Origin: Pelagibacter sp052048135
Lineage (GTDB): Bacteria; Pseudomonadota; Alphaproteobacteria; Pelagibacterales; Pelagibacteraceae
DNA length: 64,000 nucleotides
Direction: 5' to 3'
Assembly (NCBI RefSeq): GCF_052048135.1
Contig: NZ_JBNAIM010000002.1
Span: 992,001-1,056,000 of the forward strand
Positions within the stretch are counted from its first letter, which is position 1. The number at the start of each line of letters is the position of its first letter. Position numbers and translations under genes: made by a program. Below are positions 53,171-62,118 of the stretch, piece after piece. The notes beneath the pieces were generated by a model. That model made no database searches. It was not told the origin of the DNA and worked only from the letters and a program-made list of their open reading frames with translations.

Positions 53171-54109
53171 ATGAAAATTAAACTTGCAAATATTAAAAAA
53201 GCAAAGAATCTCTTAAATAAAAGTGAGTGTGTGGCTATACCTACCGAAACTGTTTATGGATTAGCAGGAAATGCTTATTCAGACCGCGCGTGTAGAAACA
53301 TATTTAAATTAAAAAAAAGACCAAAAAATAATCCTCTAATAGTCCATTACCATGATTTTAAAAAAGTCAAAGAGGATTGTTATTTAAATCATAGTTTTTT
53401 TAAATTATATAAAAAATTTTGTCCTGGACCTATAACGTTTATTCTCAACTTGAAAAAAAATTCAAAAATTTCAAAAATTGCAACTAATAAAAAAAACTCA
53501 CTTGCTATAAGATTTCCAAAACATCCGATTACAAGAAATTTATTGAAAGAGTTAAAATTTCCTATAGCAGCACCAAGTGCAAATATCTCCTCAAGAATAA
53601 GCGCTGTAACTTCTAATGATGTTAAAGATGATTTTGGAAAAAAAATAAAATATATTCTTGAAGGAGGAAAATCTTCAATCGGTGTTGAGTCCACAATTAT
53701 TGATTTGAGAAAAAAACCAAAAATTTTAAGATTAGGAGCTTTGGATGTAAAAAAAATTAAAAAAATATTGGGAAAAAAAATATCATTCAATATCAATCCC
53801 TCTAAAATTTCTTCACCTGGTCAACTAAAAATTCATTACTCACCTGGGATTCCAATAAGACTTAATGTAAAGAAATTTAGAAAAGATGAGGCCTGTTTGC
53901 TTATTAGAAAAAAAAAAATAAGTAAAGCAAACTATTATTTTTTATCTAAAAAAGGTAATTTAACTGAAGCTGCTAAAAATTTATACAGTACTTTAAGAAA
54001 AATTAAAAAAAGCAAATACAAGTCTATAGCAGTAAGTAAAATTCCTAATGAAGGGCTGGGTAAAACTATTAATGACAGGTTGTTAAGGGCATCAAAATTT
54101 AATGGCTAA
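53171..54109 (+). CDS. tsaC: L-threonylcarbamoyladenylate synthase (Sua5/YwlC/TsaC)
   Basis: Makes threonylcarbamoyl-AMP for the t6A37 modification of ANN-decoding tRNAs. It has VAIPTETVYGLAGNA (about 21-35), KLKKRPKNNPLIVH (about 47-60), FPIAAPSANISSR (about 132-144) and GVESTIIDL (about 173-181). At 312 residues it is the long Sua5 form with a second C-terminal domain (about 220-310). It overlaps the following ABC ATPase gene by 8 bases. Confidence 0.95.
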   Translation: MKIKLANIKKAKNLLNKSECVAIPTETVYGLAGNAYSDRACRNIFKLKKRPKNNPLIVHYHDFKKVKEDCYLNHSFFKLYKKFCPGPITFILNLKKNSKISKIATNKKNSLAIRFPKHPITRNLLKELKFPIAAPSANISSRISAVTSNDVKDDFGKKIKYILEGGKSSIGVESTIIDLRKKPKILRLGALDVKKIKKILGKKISFNINPSKISSPGQLKIHYSPGIPIRLNVKKFRKDEACLLIRKKKISKANYYFLSKKGNLTEAAKNLYSTLRKIKKSKYKSIAVSKIPNEGLGKTINDRLLRASKFNG

Positions 54110-54830
54110 TCCTCTTGAAATAATTAATTTATCAAAAACTTATAATACAAAAGAAGCTGTTAAGAATATTTCTTTTAAACTAAAACGAAATGAAATTGTT
54201 GGAATTCTTGGCCCCAATGGATGTGGCAAAACCACAACTATAGGAATGGTTTTAGGTTTACTTAAACCTACAAAAGGTAAAGTATTAATAAATGGTAAAG
54301 AAATTGAAAATCATAGAGTCAATTTATTAAATGAATTAAATTTTATTTCTCCCTATATAGAATTACCAAAAAAATTAACTGTGAAACAAAATTTGGAAGT
54401 TTATGGGAGACTTTATGATGTTAAAAAACTAAAAACAAAAATTGAATATCTATGTGAAAAATTAAGACTTGATGAATTTATCAATAAAATAACTGGAGAG
54501 CTTTCTTCTGGTCAAAAAAATAGAGTTAGTCTTGCTAAATCAATAATTAATGATCCCACAGTTTTACTTCTTGATGAGCCAACTGCATCTCTTGATCCTG
54601 AGACAGGAGATTTTGTTAGAAGTTTTTTAGAAGAGTATCAGAGAGAAAAGGAAACATCTATTTTATTAGCTTCACATAATATGGCTGAAGTTGAAAGATT
54701 GTGTTCTTCAGTGCTTATGATGAATAAAGGGTCTATTATTGATAAAGGAACTCCTAATGATCTAATTAGTAAACATGGAAGAAAAAATATGGAGGAAGTT
54801 TTTTTAAAACTCACAAGAGAAAAAATATGA
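54102..54830 (+). CDS. ABC-2 type transporter ATP-binding protein
   Basis: ATPase subunit of 242 residues for an exporter. Walker A GPNGCGKTT is near 36-44, signature LSSGQ near 131-135 (Ser replaces the first Gly), and Walker B VLLLDEPTASLDP near 151-163. The best match is the CcmA/NodI-like class that pairs with ABC-2 permeases. It overlaps the permease gene as ATGA. Cargo unknown; candidates for this class include lipids, polysaccharides or toxic compounds. Confidence 0.93.
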   Translation: MANPLEIINLSKTYNTKEAVKNISFKLKRNEIVGILGPNGCGKTTTIGMVLGLLKPTKGKVLINGKEIENHRVNLLNELNFISPYIELPKKLTVKQNLEVYGRLYDVKKLKTKIEYLCEKLRLDEFINKITGELSSGQKNRVSLAKSIINDPTVLLLDEPTASLDPETGDFVRSFLEEYQREKETSILLASHNMAEVERLCSSVLMMNKGSIIDKGTPNDLISKHGRKNMEEVFLKLTREKI

Positions 54831-55618
54831 ATTTAAATAAAATGTATGGTCTTTTCCTCAGGCATTTTTACCTTATCAAAAGTTCTTTGCCCAGAATTTT
54901 AGATCTAATTTATTGGCCAACAATACAAATAATTCTTTGGGGATTTATTTCTAAATTTTTTTCAATTTACAGTAATTACTACAGCAATACACTGGGAATA
55001 ATTCTTACATGTGCAATCCTTTATGATATTCTTTTTAGGTCCAGTATTAGTTTTAATATGCTTTTTTTAGAAGAAATTTGGAGTCGAAATTTTACAAACT
55101 TATTTATAGCTCCTCTAAAATTGAAAGAAATTATTGTATCATTAATTTTTACAGCTTTAATAAGAACTTTAATTGGATTGGTGCCTGCTATTATTTTAAC
55201 TTCTCCTTTATTTGGAGTTTCAATTTTAAAATTAGGTTTTCCCTTACTTATATTGTTTTTAAGCTTATATATATTTGGAATAACGTTAGGTTTATTTGTT
55301 AGCTCTGGACTTATGAGATTTGGACCTTCTTTTGAAAATATAGCTTGGTCATCTTTATTTTTGTTAGCTCCATTGGGATGCATATATTATCCAATAGAAA
55401 TTCTTCCAAATTTTTTTCAAATTATTGCAAAAGGTCTACCATTAGTTTACATTTTTGATGAAACAAGAAATATTCTTTTGAATGGTTTTGTAAATTATGA
55501 AAATATTAAACAAGCTTATATATTAAATCTAATTTATCTTCTTAGTGGAATAGCGCTATTTTATTTTTCTTTTTTAAGAGCAAGAGTTAAAGGAACATTA
55601 ATTAACATGGGTGAATAA
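54827..55618 (+). CDS. ABC-2 type transporter permease
   Basis: Inner-membrane exporter permease of 263 residues with about six hydrophobic helices and the ABC-2 family layout, including the late re-entrant stretch APLGCIYYPIEILP (about 181-194). It is coupled to the preceding ATPase. Its stop codon ends at 55618, and the CCA end of the oppositely oriented tRNA-Arg starts at 55619, with no spacer. No binding protein is present, consistent with export. Confidence 0.9.
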   Translation: MNLNKMYGLFLRHFYLIKSSLPRILDLIYWPTIQIILWGFISKFFSIYSNYYSNTLGIILTCAILYDILFRSSISFNMLFLEEIWSRNFTNLFIAPLKLKEIIVSLIFTALIRTLIGLVPAIILTSPLFGVSILKLGFPLLILFLSLYIFGITLGLFVSSGLMRFGPSFENIAWSSLFLLAPLGCIYYPIEILPNFFQIIAKGLPLVYIFDETRNILLNGFVNYENIKQAYILNLIYLLSGIALFYFSFLRARVKGTLINMGE

Positions 55619-55695
55619 TGGTGCGCCTGCTAGGAGTCGAACCCAGAACCTCCTGATCCGAAGTCAGGCGCTCTATCCAGTTGAGCTACAAGCGC
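55619..55695 (-). tRNA. tRNA-Arg (anticodon TCG), CCA encoded
   Basis: Full cloverleaf on the minus strand: acceptor GCGCTTG/CAGGCGC, D-arm GCTC...GAGC, anticodon stem CCTGA/TCAGG around the loop CTTCGGA (anticodon TCG, reading CGA), T-arm CTGGG/CCTAG with TTCGACT loop, discriminator A and encoded CCA. Length is 77. It abuts the permease stop codon and lies 23 bases upstream of the rluD ATG on the opposite strand. Confidence 0.97.
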
Positions 55696-55718
55696 ATATA
55701 ATATTAATATATTATTTT

Positions 55719-56699
55719 ATGGAAAAAAAAATAAATTTGATTGTTAAAGATAGTGTTAAAAATGTCCGTGTTGATATTTTTATTAGTAAAACTGAAAATG
55801 ATATTAGCAGAAATAGGATTAAAAATTTAATTTTGAGTAAAAAATTAAAAATAAATAATAAAACTATCATTGATCCAGCTAAAAAAATTTCAGAGGGCGA
55901 TCATATAGTCTTAACAATACCTGAACCAAAGAAAGCTTCTCTAAAACCCTACAAATTTAAATTGGATATTATTTTTGAAGATGATGATTTGATTGTTTTA
56001 AATAAACCTGCCGGTATTGTTATGCACCCTGGGGCAGGAAATTTTGATAATACAATTGTAAATGCATTGATTAATTATGATAAAAAATCTTTATCAAATA
56101 TTGGTGATGAACTCAGACCAGGAATAGTTCATAGAATTGATAAAAATACATCAGGCTTAGTTGTGATTGCAAAAAATAATCAAACCCATGAAAATCTTTC
56201 TATTCAATTTAATAATCATTCAATAACAAGAGTATACCAATTATTAATTTGGGGTAAAATTAGACCTCCAAATGGAAGGATTGAAACATTCATAACTAGA
56301 AGTTCTAAGAATAGACAAATGATGGAAGTAAGTAGGTCTAAAGGGAAAAAAGCTATCACTAATTATGAAACTATAGAAATTTTTGATAACAAAAATACTC
56401 CAACTCTTAGTTTGTTAGAATGTAAGTTAGAGACTGGACGAACACATCAAATAAGAGTTCATATGAACTATTTAGGTAATAGCATAGTTGGTGACGATAA
56501 ATATAAAAAGAAATTTAAAAAAATTAAAAATATTAATCCATTATTAGAAAAAAATCTTATCAATCTTAATAGACAATTTCTCCATGCTAAAACTATCGGA
56601 TTTATTCATCCCAAAAATAATAAAGAAATGACATTTAACTCAATTTTGCCACAAGAACTTGCAAAAATTTTAAAAATGCTAAGAAACACTTATAAATAA
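55719..56699 (+). CDS. rluD: Ribosomal large-subunit pseudouridine synthase, RluD family
   Basis: Isomerises specific uridines of 23S rRNA. The 326-residue protein has an S4 RNA-binding domain (about 13-75), then the catalytic domain with GIVHRIDKNTSGLVV (135-149; catalytic Asp141) and LETGRTHQIRVHM (about 238-250). I start at ATG 55719 (MEKKINL). The frame is open further upstream, but that stretch is the reverse complement of tRNA-Arg. RluD and RluC are hard to separate; neighbouring rpoH fits the usual alphaproteobacterial rluD-rpoH order. Confidence 0.94.
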   Translation: MEKKINLIVKDSVKNVRVDIFISKTENDISRNRIKNLILSKKLKINNKTIIDPAKKISEGDHIVLTIPEPKKASLKPYKFKLDIIFEDDDLIVLNKPAGIVMHPGAGNFDNTIVNALINYDKKSLSNIGDELRPGIVHRIDKNTSGLVVIAKNNQTHENLSIQFNNHSITRVYQLLIWGKIRPPNGRIETFITRSSKNRQMMEVSRSKGKKAITNYETIEIFDNKNTPTLSLLECKLETGRTHQIRVHMNYLGNSIVGDDKYKKKFKKIKNINPLLEKNLINLNRQFLHAKTIGFIHPKNNKEMTFNSILPQELAKILKMLRNTYK

Positions 56700-56739
56700 A
56701 TTATTGAAAAAAAAAAATTATTAATTAGATAAAATACCT

Positions 56740-57633
56740 ATGAATAATGTTATAAACAATAACTTACCTATCCTAAGTAGTGAGGGTGGCTTATCTGCTT
56801 ACTTAGAGCAAATAAAAAAATTTCCAATGTTGGATGCTGAGGAAGAATATATGCTTGCAAAAAATTGGAAAACTACTGGAAATATTAAAGCTGCAGAAAA
56901 ATTAGTAACTAGTCATTTAAGATTGGTTGCTAAGATTGCTATGGGATATAAAGGTTACGGATTACCGGTTAATGAAATGATATCTGAAGGTAACATAGGT
57001 TTAATGCAGGCTGTAAAAAAATTTGAACCTGAGAAAGGTTTTAGACTTGCAACATATGCAATGTGGTGGATTAAAGCTTCAATTCAAGAATATATATTAA
57101 GATCTTGGAGTTTAGTAAAAATTGGCACTACTACTGCTCAAAAAAAATTATTTTTTAATCTTAAAAAATTAAAAAACCAGATAGCGCCTCAGACGGAAGG
57201 TGATTTGAGAAATGAACATGTTGATGAAATTGCAAATAAACTTGACGTAAGTAAAGAGGAAGTTGTTTCAATGAATCGAAGATTATCAGGAAAAGAATTT
57301 TCACTTAATGCACAAGTTGGAGAAGATGGAGATGAATGGCAAGATTGGTTGGTTGATAAAGAATTAGACCATGATCTAAAATTTGCTCATCAGGAGGAAA
57401 TGGAACAAAGAAAAGACTTATTAAAAAACTCAATTAAGGTTTTAAACGATAGAGAAAGAGAAATTTTGTATTCAAGAAGATTAAATGATGATCCTATGAC
57501 TTTAGAAGATCTAAGTAAAAAATATAAAATTAGTAGAGAACGAGTTAGACAAATTGAAAATAAAGCTTTTGAAAAATTACAAAAACATATGTTACTTCTG
57601 GCAAAATCTAAAAATCTTCTTCCTGTAAATTAA
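56740..57633 (+). CDS. rpoH: RNA polymerase sigma-32 factor (heat shock)
   Basis: Alternative sigma factor of 297 residues. Region 2 carries HLRLVAKIAMGYKGYGLP (about 60-77), EGNIGLMQAVKKFEP (about 84-98) and RLATYAMWWIKASIQEYI (about 102-119). The RpoH-box-like segment is near TTAQKKLFFNLKKLKN (about 130-145). Region 4 has a helix-turn-helix with SRERVRQIENKAFEKL (about 266-281). It directs transcription of chaperones and proteases. Its stop shares TTAA with the convergent purA stop. Confidence 0.97.
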   Translation: MNNVINNNLPILSSEGGLSAYLEQIKKFPMLDAEEEYMLAKNWKTTGNIKAAEKLVTSHLRLVAKIAMGYKGYGLPVNEMISEGNIGLMQAVKKFEPEKGFRLATYAMWWIKASIQEYILRSWSLVKIGTTTAQKKLFFNLKKLKNQIAPQTEGDLRNEHVDEIANKLDVSKEEVVSMNRRLSGKEFSLNAQVGEDGDEWQDWLVDKELDHDLKFAHQEEMEQRKDLLKNSIKVLNDREREILYSRRLNDDPMTLEDLSKKYKISRERVRQIENKAFEKLQKHMLLLAKSKNLLPVN

Positions 57634-58922
57634 ATTTCGAACGGGTTTTCTATTAAAATAGTATCATCCCTTTCTGGACTTGTAGATATACTTGAGATTT
57701 TAGTCCCAATAAAATCTTCTACAGCATAGATATAATTTTTTGCATTTTCGGGAAGTTCATCAATGTTTTTAATTCCATTAGTAGAAGTTTTCCAGCCAGG
57801 AAAAGTTTTGTAAATTGGCTTAATTTTTAATTGATCTTCAACGGCAGCTGGTAAATAATCAATTTTTTCTCCATCCAAATCATACTGTATGCACATTTTT
57901 ATTTCATCTAGCTCATCTAACACATCTAATTTTGTTAGAGCAATTCCATCAATACCCGAAATTTTAATCGTTTGTCTTACTAATACTCCATCAAACCAAC
58001 CACATCTTCTTTTACGGCTTGTTACTGTTCCAAATTCTTTTCCTCTTGTTCCCAATAGTTCACCAATATTATCATCTAATTCTGTTGGAAATGGTCCTTC
58101 ACCTACTCTTGTTGTATATGCTTTGGTTATACCTAAAACATAATTAATAGAATTAGGTCCACACCCTGAACCAGTAGCTGCAGTTGATGCAACAGTGTTT
58201 GAAGAAGTAACAAATGGATAAGTCCCATGATCAACATCTAAAAGGATCCCTTGTGCACCTTCAAATAATATCTTTTTTTTTTGTCTTTTAAACTCATCAA
58301 TTTTTAACCAAACTGGCTGAGAAAATTTTAAAATTTCAGGAGCAATTTTTAATAGATCTTTTTTCAATTGATTTTTTTCAAATATTTTTTTTCCCAAACC
58401 TTTTCTAATTGCATTATGGTGTTGCAAAACTGAGTCTAATCTTTGATCCAAATTTATTTCAGATCTTAAGTCCATAACTCTAATTGATCTTCTGCCAACT
58501 TTATCTTCGTAAGCAGGTCCAATCCCTCTTCTCGTTGTTCCAATTTTTTTTTTACCAGCAGTATCTTCTCTAATTTCATCCATTTCTTTATGAAATGGCA
58601 ATATCAAATTTGCAGATTCTGAAATTATAAAGTTTCCCACATCAACTTCTACACCTTTTGATCTGATCTCTTTTATTTCATCTAATAAAGCCCATGGATC
58701 AACAACAACTCCATTTCCAATGACAGAAATTTTATTTTTTCTTACTATTCCAGATGGGAGCAATCTAAGTTTATAAGTAATACCATCAATTACTAAAGTA
58801 TGTCCTGCATTATGACCACCCTGAAATCTAACCACTACATCAGCTTGTTCTGAAAGCCAATCTACTATTTTGCCTTTTCCTTCATCCCCCCATTGTGAAC
58901 CTACAACAACTATATTTTTCAT
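57630..58922 (-). CDS. purA: Adenylosuccinate synthetase
   Basis: GTP-dependent enzyme converting IMP and aspartate to adenylosuccinate. The 430-residue protein has VVGSQWGDEGKGKIVDWL (about 5-22), GGHNAGHTLV (about 35-44), GTTRRGIGPAYEDK (about 128-141), GAQGILLDVDHGTYPFVT (about 222-239), and the GTP base-recognition LTKLDVLDE (about 326-334). It overlaps the thiD stop by 1 base. Last gene of the ftsH-folP-glmM-thiD-purA train. Confidence 0.98.
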   Translation of the reverse strand: MKNIVVVGSQWGDEGKGKIVDWLSEQADVVVRFQGGHNAGHTLVIDGITYKLRLLPSGIVRKNKISVIGNGVVVDPWALLDEIKEIRSKGVEVDVGNFIISESANLILPFHKEMDEIREDTAGKKKIGTTRRGIGPAYEDKVGRRSIRVMDLRSEINLDQRLDSVLQHHNAIRKGLGKKIFEKNQLKKDLLKIAPEILKFSQPVWLKIDEFKRQKKKILFEGAQGILLDVDHGTYPFVTSSNTVASTAATGSGCGPNSINYVLGITKAYTTRVGEGPFPTELDDNIGELLGTRGKEFGTVTSRKRRCGWFDGVLVRQTIKISGIDGIALTKLDVLDELDEIKMCIQYDLDGEKIDYLPAAVEDQLKIKPIYKTFPGWKTSTNGIKNIDELPENAKNYIYAVEDFIGTKISSISTSPERDDTILIENPFEI

Positions 58923-59734
58923 TATTTAAATTTTCTTTTTAAATTTATTGAACTAAGATGATTTATTGGACCATGACCCTTTCCATATTTTGGATTAGTT
59001 AATATTGCAGAATTTACATATTTAATACCAAGCTCACAAGCTTTCTTAAGACTTTTTCCACATGAAAATAAAGTTGTAATTGCACTTGATAAAGTACATC
59101 CTGTTCCATGGGTATTTTTTGTTTTATGCCTTAAACTATAAAAAACTTTAAGATCTTTTTTGTTAAAAAATACATCCTCTACTTTTGTTGATTTTAGATG
59201 ACCACCTTTAATTAATACATTTTTAGCCCCTAAATTAATTAACTTATTTGCTGCAAGTATCATATCTTCTTTATTTCTTATTTTAACTCCAGTTAAAATT
59301 TCTGCCTCAGGAATATTAGGAGTAATTAAATAAACTTTTTTTATAAGTTTTTTTTTTAAAACCTGTATTGCATTATTATCAATTAATTTAGTCCCTCCTT
59401 TTGCAACCATAACAGGATCTAAAATAATTTTTTTTACTTTAATCTTATTTAAAGACTTAATAACACTTTCAATAACAGCAGATGAATGAAGCATACCAAT
59501 TTTGATAGCATCAGGCTTTATATCACTTGATGTAAAGATTATTTGATTTTTTATCTCATCAGCATTAATGGGTATAACTGACTTCACCCCTTTTGTATTT
59601 TGAACAGTCACAGCTGTGATTGCTGTCATTGCATATGATCCAAGACTAGTTACTGTTTTAATATCAGCTTGAATGCCTGCACCACCTGATGAGTCTGATC
59701 CTGCAATAATTAAAATTTTTGATTTTGGTTTCAA
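58922..59734 (-). CDS. thiD: Hydroxymethylpyrimidine/phosphomethylpyrimidine kinase ThiD
   Basis: Phosphorylates HMP and HMP-P for thiamine synthesis. GSDSSGGAGIQADIKT (about 12-27), LDPVMVAKGG (about 105-114) and the C-terminal anion hole THGTGCTLSSA (about 209-219) are clear. At 270 residues it is normal size. The only reasonable start is TTG at 59734, one base after the glmM stop: the next Met is inside the conserved core. In SAR11, which is described as lacking de novo HMP synthesis, this would act on imported precursor (from the literature, not visible here). Confidence 0.95.
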   Translation of the reverse strand: MKPKSKILIIAGSDSSGGAGIQADIKTVTSLGSYAMTAITAVTVQNTKGVKSVIPINADEIKNQIIFTSSDIKPDAIKIGMLHSSAVIESVIKSLNKIKVKKIILDPVMVAKGGTKLIDNNAIQVLKKKLIKKVYLITPNIPEAEILTGVKIRNKEDMILAANKLINLGAKNVLIKGGHLKSTKVEDVFFNKKDLKVFYSLRHKTKNTHGTGCTLSSAITTLFSCGKSLKKACELGIKYVNSAILTNPKYGKGHGPINHLSSINLKRKFK

Positions 59735-59735
59735 T

Positions 59736-61061
59736 TTATTTGATAGTTTTTGAAATTATATTAATGCATTTTTTTAGTAAAACTTTATTTTTGCTTTCTC
59801 CCATTATTCTTATTTTTGGTTCAGTTCCAGATTTTCTCACAAGAATACGGCCTTCCCCTTTTATTAATCTATTGGCAATTTTAATAGATTTTTTTACTGA
59901 CGATTTCATCAATATTCTATTATCTTTGATCCTAATATTTTCCAAAATTTGAGGAATTTTCTCAAATACGTTGAAAAATTTACTGGCCTTTAATTTCTTA
60001 CTTAAAGCCTGAATAACCTCTAAAGCTACAAGTAATCCATCACCAGTTGTAGCAAATTTTCCAAGAATTATATGTCCTGATTGCTCACCACCTAAATTAA
60101 ACTTTTTTTTTTGCATTATTTCTTTAACATATCTATCACCAACATTTGCTCGTATAAATTTTATTTTTTTTGATTTAAAAAATTTTTCTAATCCATAGTT
60201 AGACATTAATGTTCCAACAACACCCCCTTTAAGAATTCTTTTCTTTTTCCAAAGAAGAGCTAATGCTGCAATAATTTGATCTCCATCAATTATGGATCCA
60301 TTCTCATCACACATTATAATTCTGTCGGCATCTCCATCTAATGAAATACCCAAATCGGCTTTATATTTCCTAACAAATTTTTGTAATTTATTTGGATAAG
60401 TTGAGCCACAATTTTTATTTATATTAAACCCATTAGGTTTATTTCCAATAATTGTTAATTTTGCTCCTAATTGTCTTAATAAATTGGGTGCAGATTTATA
60501 TCCAGCACCATTTGCACAATCTAAAACTATCTTAATATTCTTTAACCTTAAATTTTTAGGAATTTTTTTCTTCAAAATTTTAATATACTCATCAGTACCT
60601 GTTTCTAACCTTTTTACCCTTCCTAAAAGTTTTGGTTTTGATAAATGATGTTGAACATTGCTATCTATTAGATGTTCAATTTTTTTTTGTATTTTATCAG
60701 ATAATTTTAATCCATCAGGTCCAAATAATTTTAAACCATTATCATAAAATAAATTATGGGAAGCTGTTATCATTATACCAAGATTTGCATTCATAGATTT
60801 AGTTAGCATTGCCAAGCCATTTGTTGGTAAAGGGCCCAAAGTATAAACGTGCATACCAGCAGAGGCCAAACCTGACACTAATGCTGGTTCAAGTGCATAA
60901 CCAGAAAGTCTAGTGTCTTTTGCGATTATAGCTGTTTGTTTTTTTTTTTTTAAATTTGTAAAATATTTCCCTGTCGCTAATCCAAATTTAAAAAACATGT
61001 CTCCATTAATATTTTTACTGTTAACCTGGCCTCTAATACCATCTGTACCAAAATATTTCAT
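59736..61061 (-). CDS. glmM: Phosphoglucosamine mutase
   Basis: Interconverts glucosamine 6- and 1-phosphate for peptidoglycan and LPS precursors. The 441-residue protein has FGTDGIRGQVN (about 4-14), the active-site phosphoserine in MITASHNLFYDNGLK (about 96-110), the Mg loop LDGDADRII (about 239-247) and the C-terminal phosphate-binding RKSGTEPKIRIMGES (about 403-417). It starts 2 bases after folP and ends 1 base before thiD. Confidence 0.98.
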   Translation of the reverse strand: MKYFGTDGIRGQVNSKNINGDMFFKFGLATGKYFTNLKKKKQTAIIAKDTRLSGYALEPALVSGLASAGMHVYTLGPLPTNGLAMLTKSMNANLGIMITASHNLFYDNGLKLFGPDGLKLSDKIQKKIEHLIDSNVQHHLSKPKLLGRVKRLETGTDEYIKILKKKIPKNLRLKNIKIVLDCANGAGYKSAPNLLRQLGAKLTIIGNKPNGFNINKNCGSTYPNKLQKFVRKYKADLGISLDGDADRIIMCDENGSIIDGDQIIAALALLWKKKRILKGGVVGTLMSNYGLEKFFKSKKIKFIRANVGDRYVKEIMQKKKFNLGGEQSGHIILGKFATTGDGLLVALEVIQALSKKLKASKFFNVFEKIPQILENIRIKDNRILMKSSVKKSIKIANRLIKGEGRILVRKSGTEPKIRIMGESKNKVLLKKCINIISKTIK

Positions 61062-61063
61062 AT

Positions 61064-62113
61064 TTACTTAATAAGTTCTTTAAATACTTTTATGCTTTGA
61101 TTTATTTCATTGACATCATGTACTCTAATCATTTGTACACCCTGCATCATTGCAAAAACACTTGTGCTAACTGTTCCTCCAATTCTTGACAAACTATCAT
61201 TTTTTCCAGACAACTCTTTAATATATTTTTTTCTGGAAATCCCAAGCAATATAGGTAATCCTAAAGAATGGTAAATTGAAATATTCTTAATTATTTTCAT
61301 ATTATGTTTCAAATTTTTTCCAAAACCTATGCCAGGATCTAGAATAATATTATTATGTTTAATTCCAATTTTTCTCAAAAATTTAATTTTTTTTTCAAAA
61401 AAATCATAAATGTCCAATAATACATTGTGATATTTTGGGCTTTTTTGCATTACGTCAGGGTTTCCAAGAGAATGTTGTAGCACAAAAGGGATTTTATATT
61501 TTTTTAAAATATCTACAGATTTTTTGTCATACTCAAGACCAGAAATATCATTTATTAAATATACTCCTAATTTTATTCCTTTCTCCATAATATCCGACTT
61601 TCTTGTATCGAGAGATATCAATTTTTTTTTATCAATTTTTTTTAAGATATCTTTAATTCTATCCCATTCAACTTTAAGGCTTACTGGTTGTGAGCCTGGT
61701 CTTGTAGACTCACCACCAATATCAACAAGATCTGCACCACATTTAAATAGGAAGTCTAAATGTTTTTTTGCATAATCAATTTTAATATACTTTCCTCCAT
61801 CAGAAAAACTATCAGGTGTAATGTTCAAAACACCCATGATTTTTGGTATTGATTTGAAATTTAAATTTTTAATATTTTTTTTACTATTGGTAATTAGTTT
61901 TATATCTTTTTTAACTTTTTTTTTTAAATTAGTTGATAATTTATAAATGTCATTTAAATTTATTATCTTTTTTGATTTTCTTGAAATTATTTCAAGCTTA
62001 TCAAATGAAATATCACTGTTACCATTAAGTGGTAAAGCTTTTTTTTTCTTAACTAAAGTTTTTGAATTTGATCCATAATAGAAATTACACGCTCTAGTGT
62101 AATATCTGTTCAT
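61064..62113 (-). CDS. folP: Dihydropteroate synthase
   Basis: Joins p-aminobenzoate to the pterin in folate synthesis. NITPDSFSDGG is at 97-107, DIGGESTRPGS about 136-146, and DPGIGFGKN about 247-255. The 349-residue length includes about 90 residues before the barrel; such an N-terminal extension with an ALPL motif is common in alphaproteobacterial FolP and is very lysine-rich here. It begins 5 bases after the ftsH stop and precedes glmM, the usual order ftsH-folP-glmM. Confidence 0.95.
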   Translation of the reverse strand: MNRYYTRACNFYYGSNSKTLVKKKKALPLNGNSDISFDKLEIISRKSKKIINLNDIYKLSTNLKKKVKKDIKLITNSKKNIKNLNFKSIPKIMGVLNITPDSFSDGGKYIKIDYAKKHLDFLFKCGADLVDIGGESTRPGSQPVSLKVEWDRIKDILKKIDKKKLISLDTRKSDIMEKGIKLGVYLINDISGLEYDKKSVDILKKYKIPFVLQHSLGNPDVMQKSPKYHNVLLDIYDFFEKKIKFLRKIGIKHNNIILDPGIGFGKNLKHNMKIIKNISIYHSLGLPILLGISRKKYIKELSGKNDSLSRIGGTVSTSVFAMMQGVQMIRVHDVNEINQSIKVFKELIK

Positions 62114-62118
62114 GAATT

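Noticed and set aside
53389..53796. 135-residue frame antisense to tsaC
   Set aside because: Complement of a conserved gene; no motif, no ribosome site, no synteny support.
55611..55718. 36-codon N-terminal extension of RluD on the plus strand
   Set aside because: It is the reverse complement of tRNA-Arg; ATG 55719 starts the S4 domain properly.
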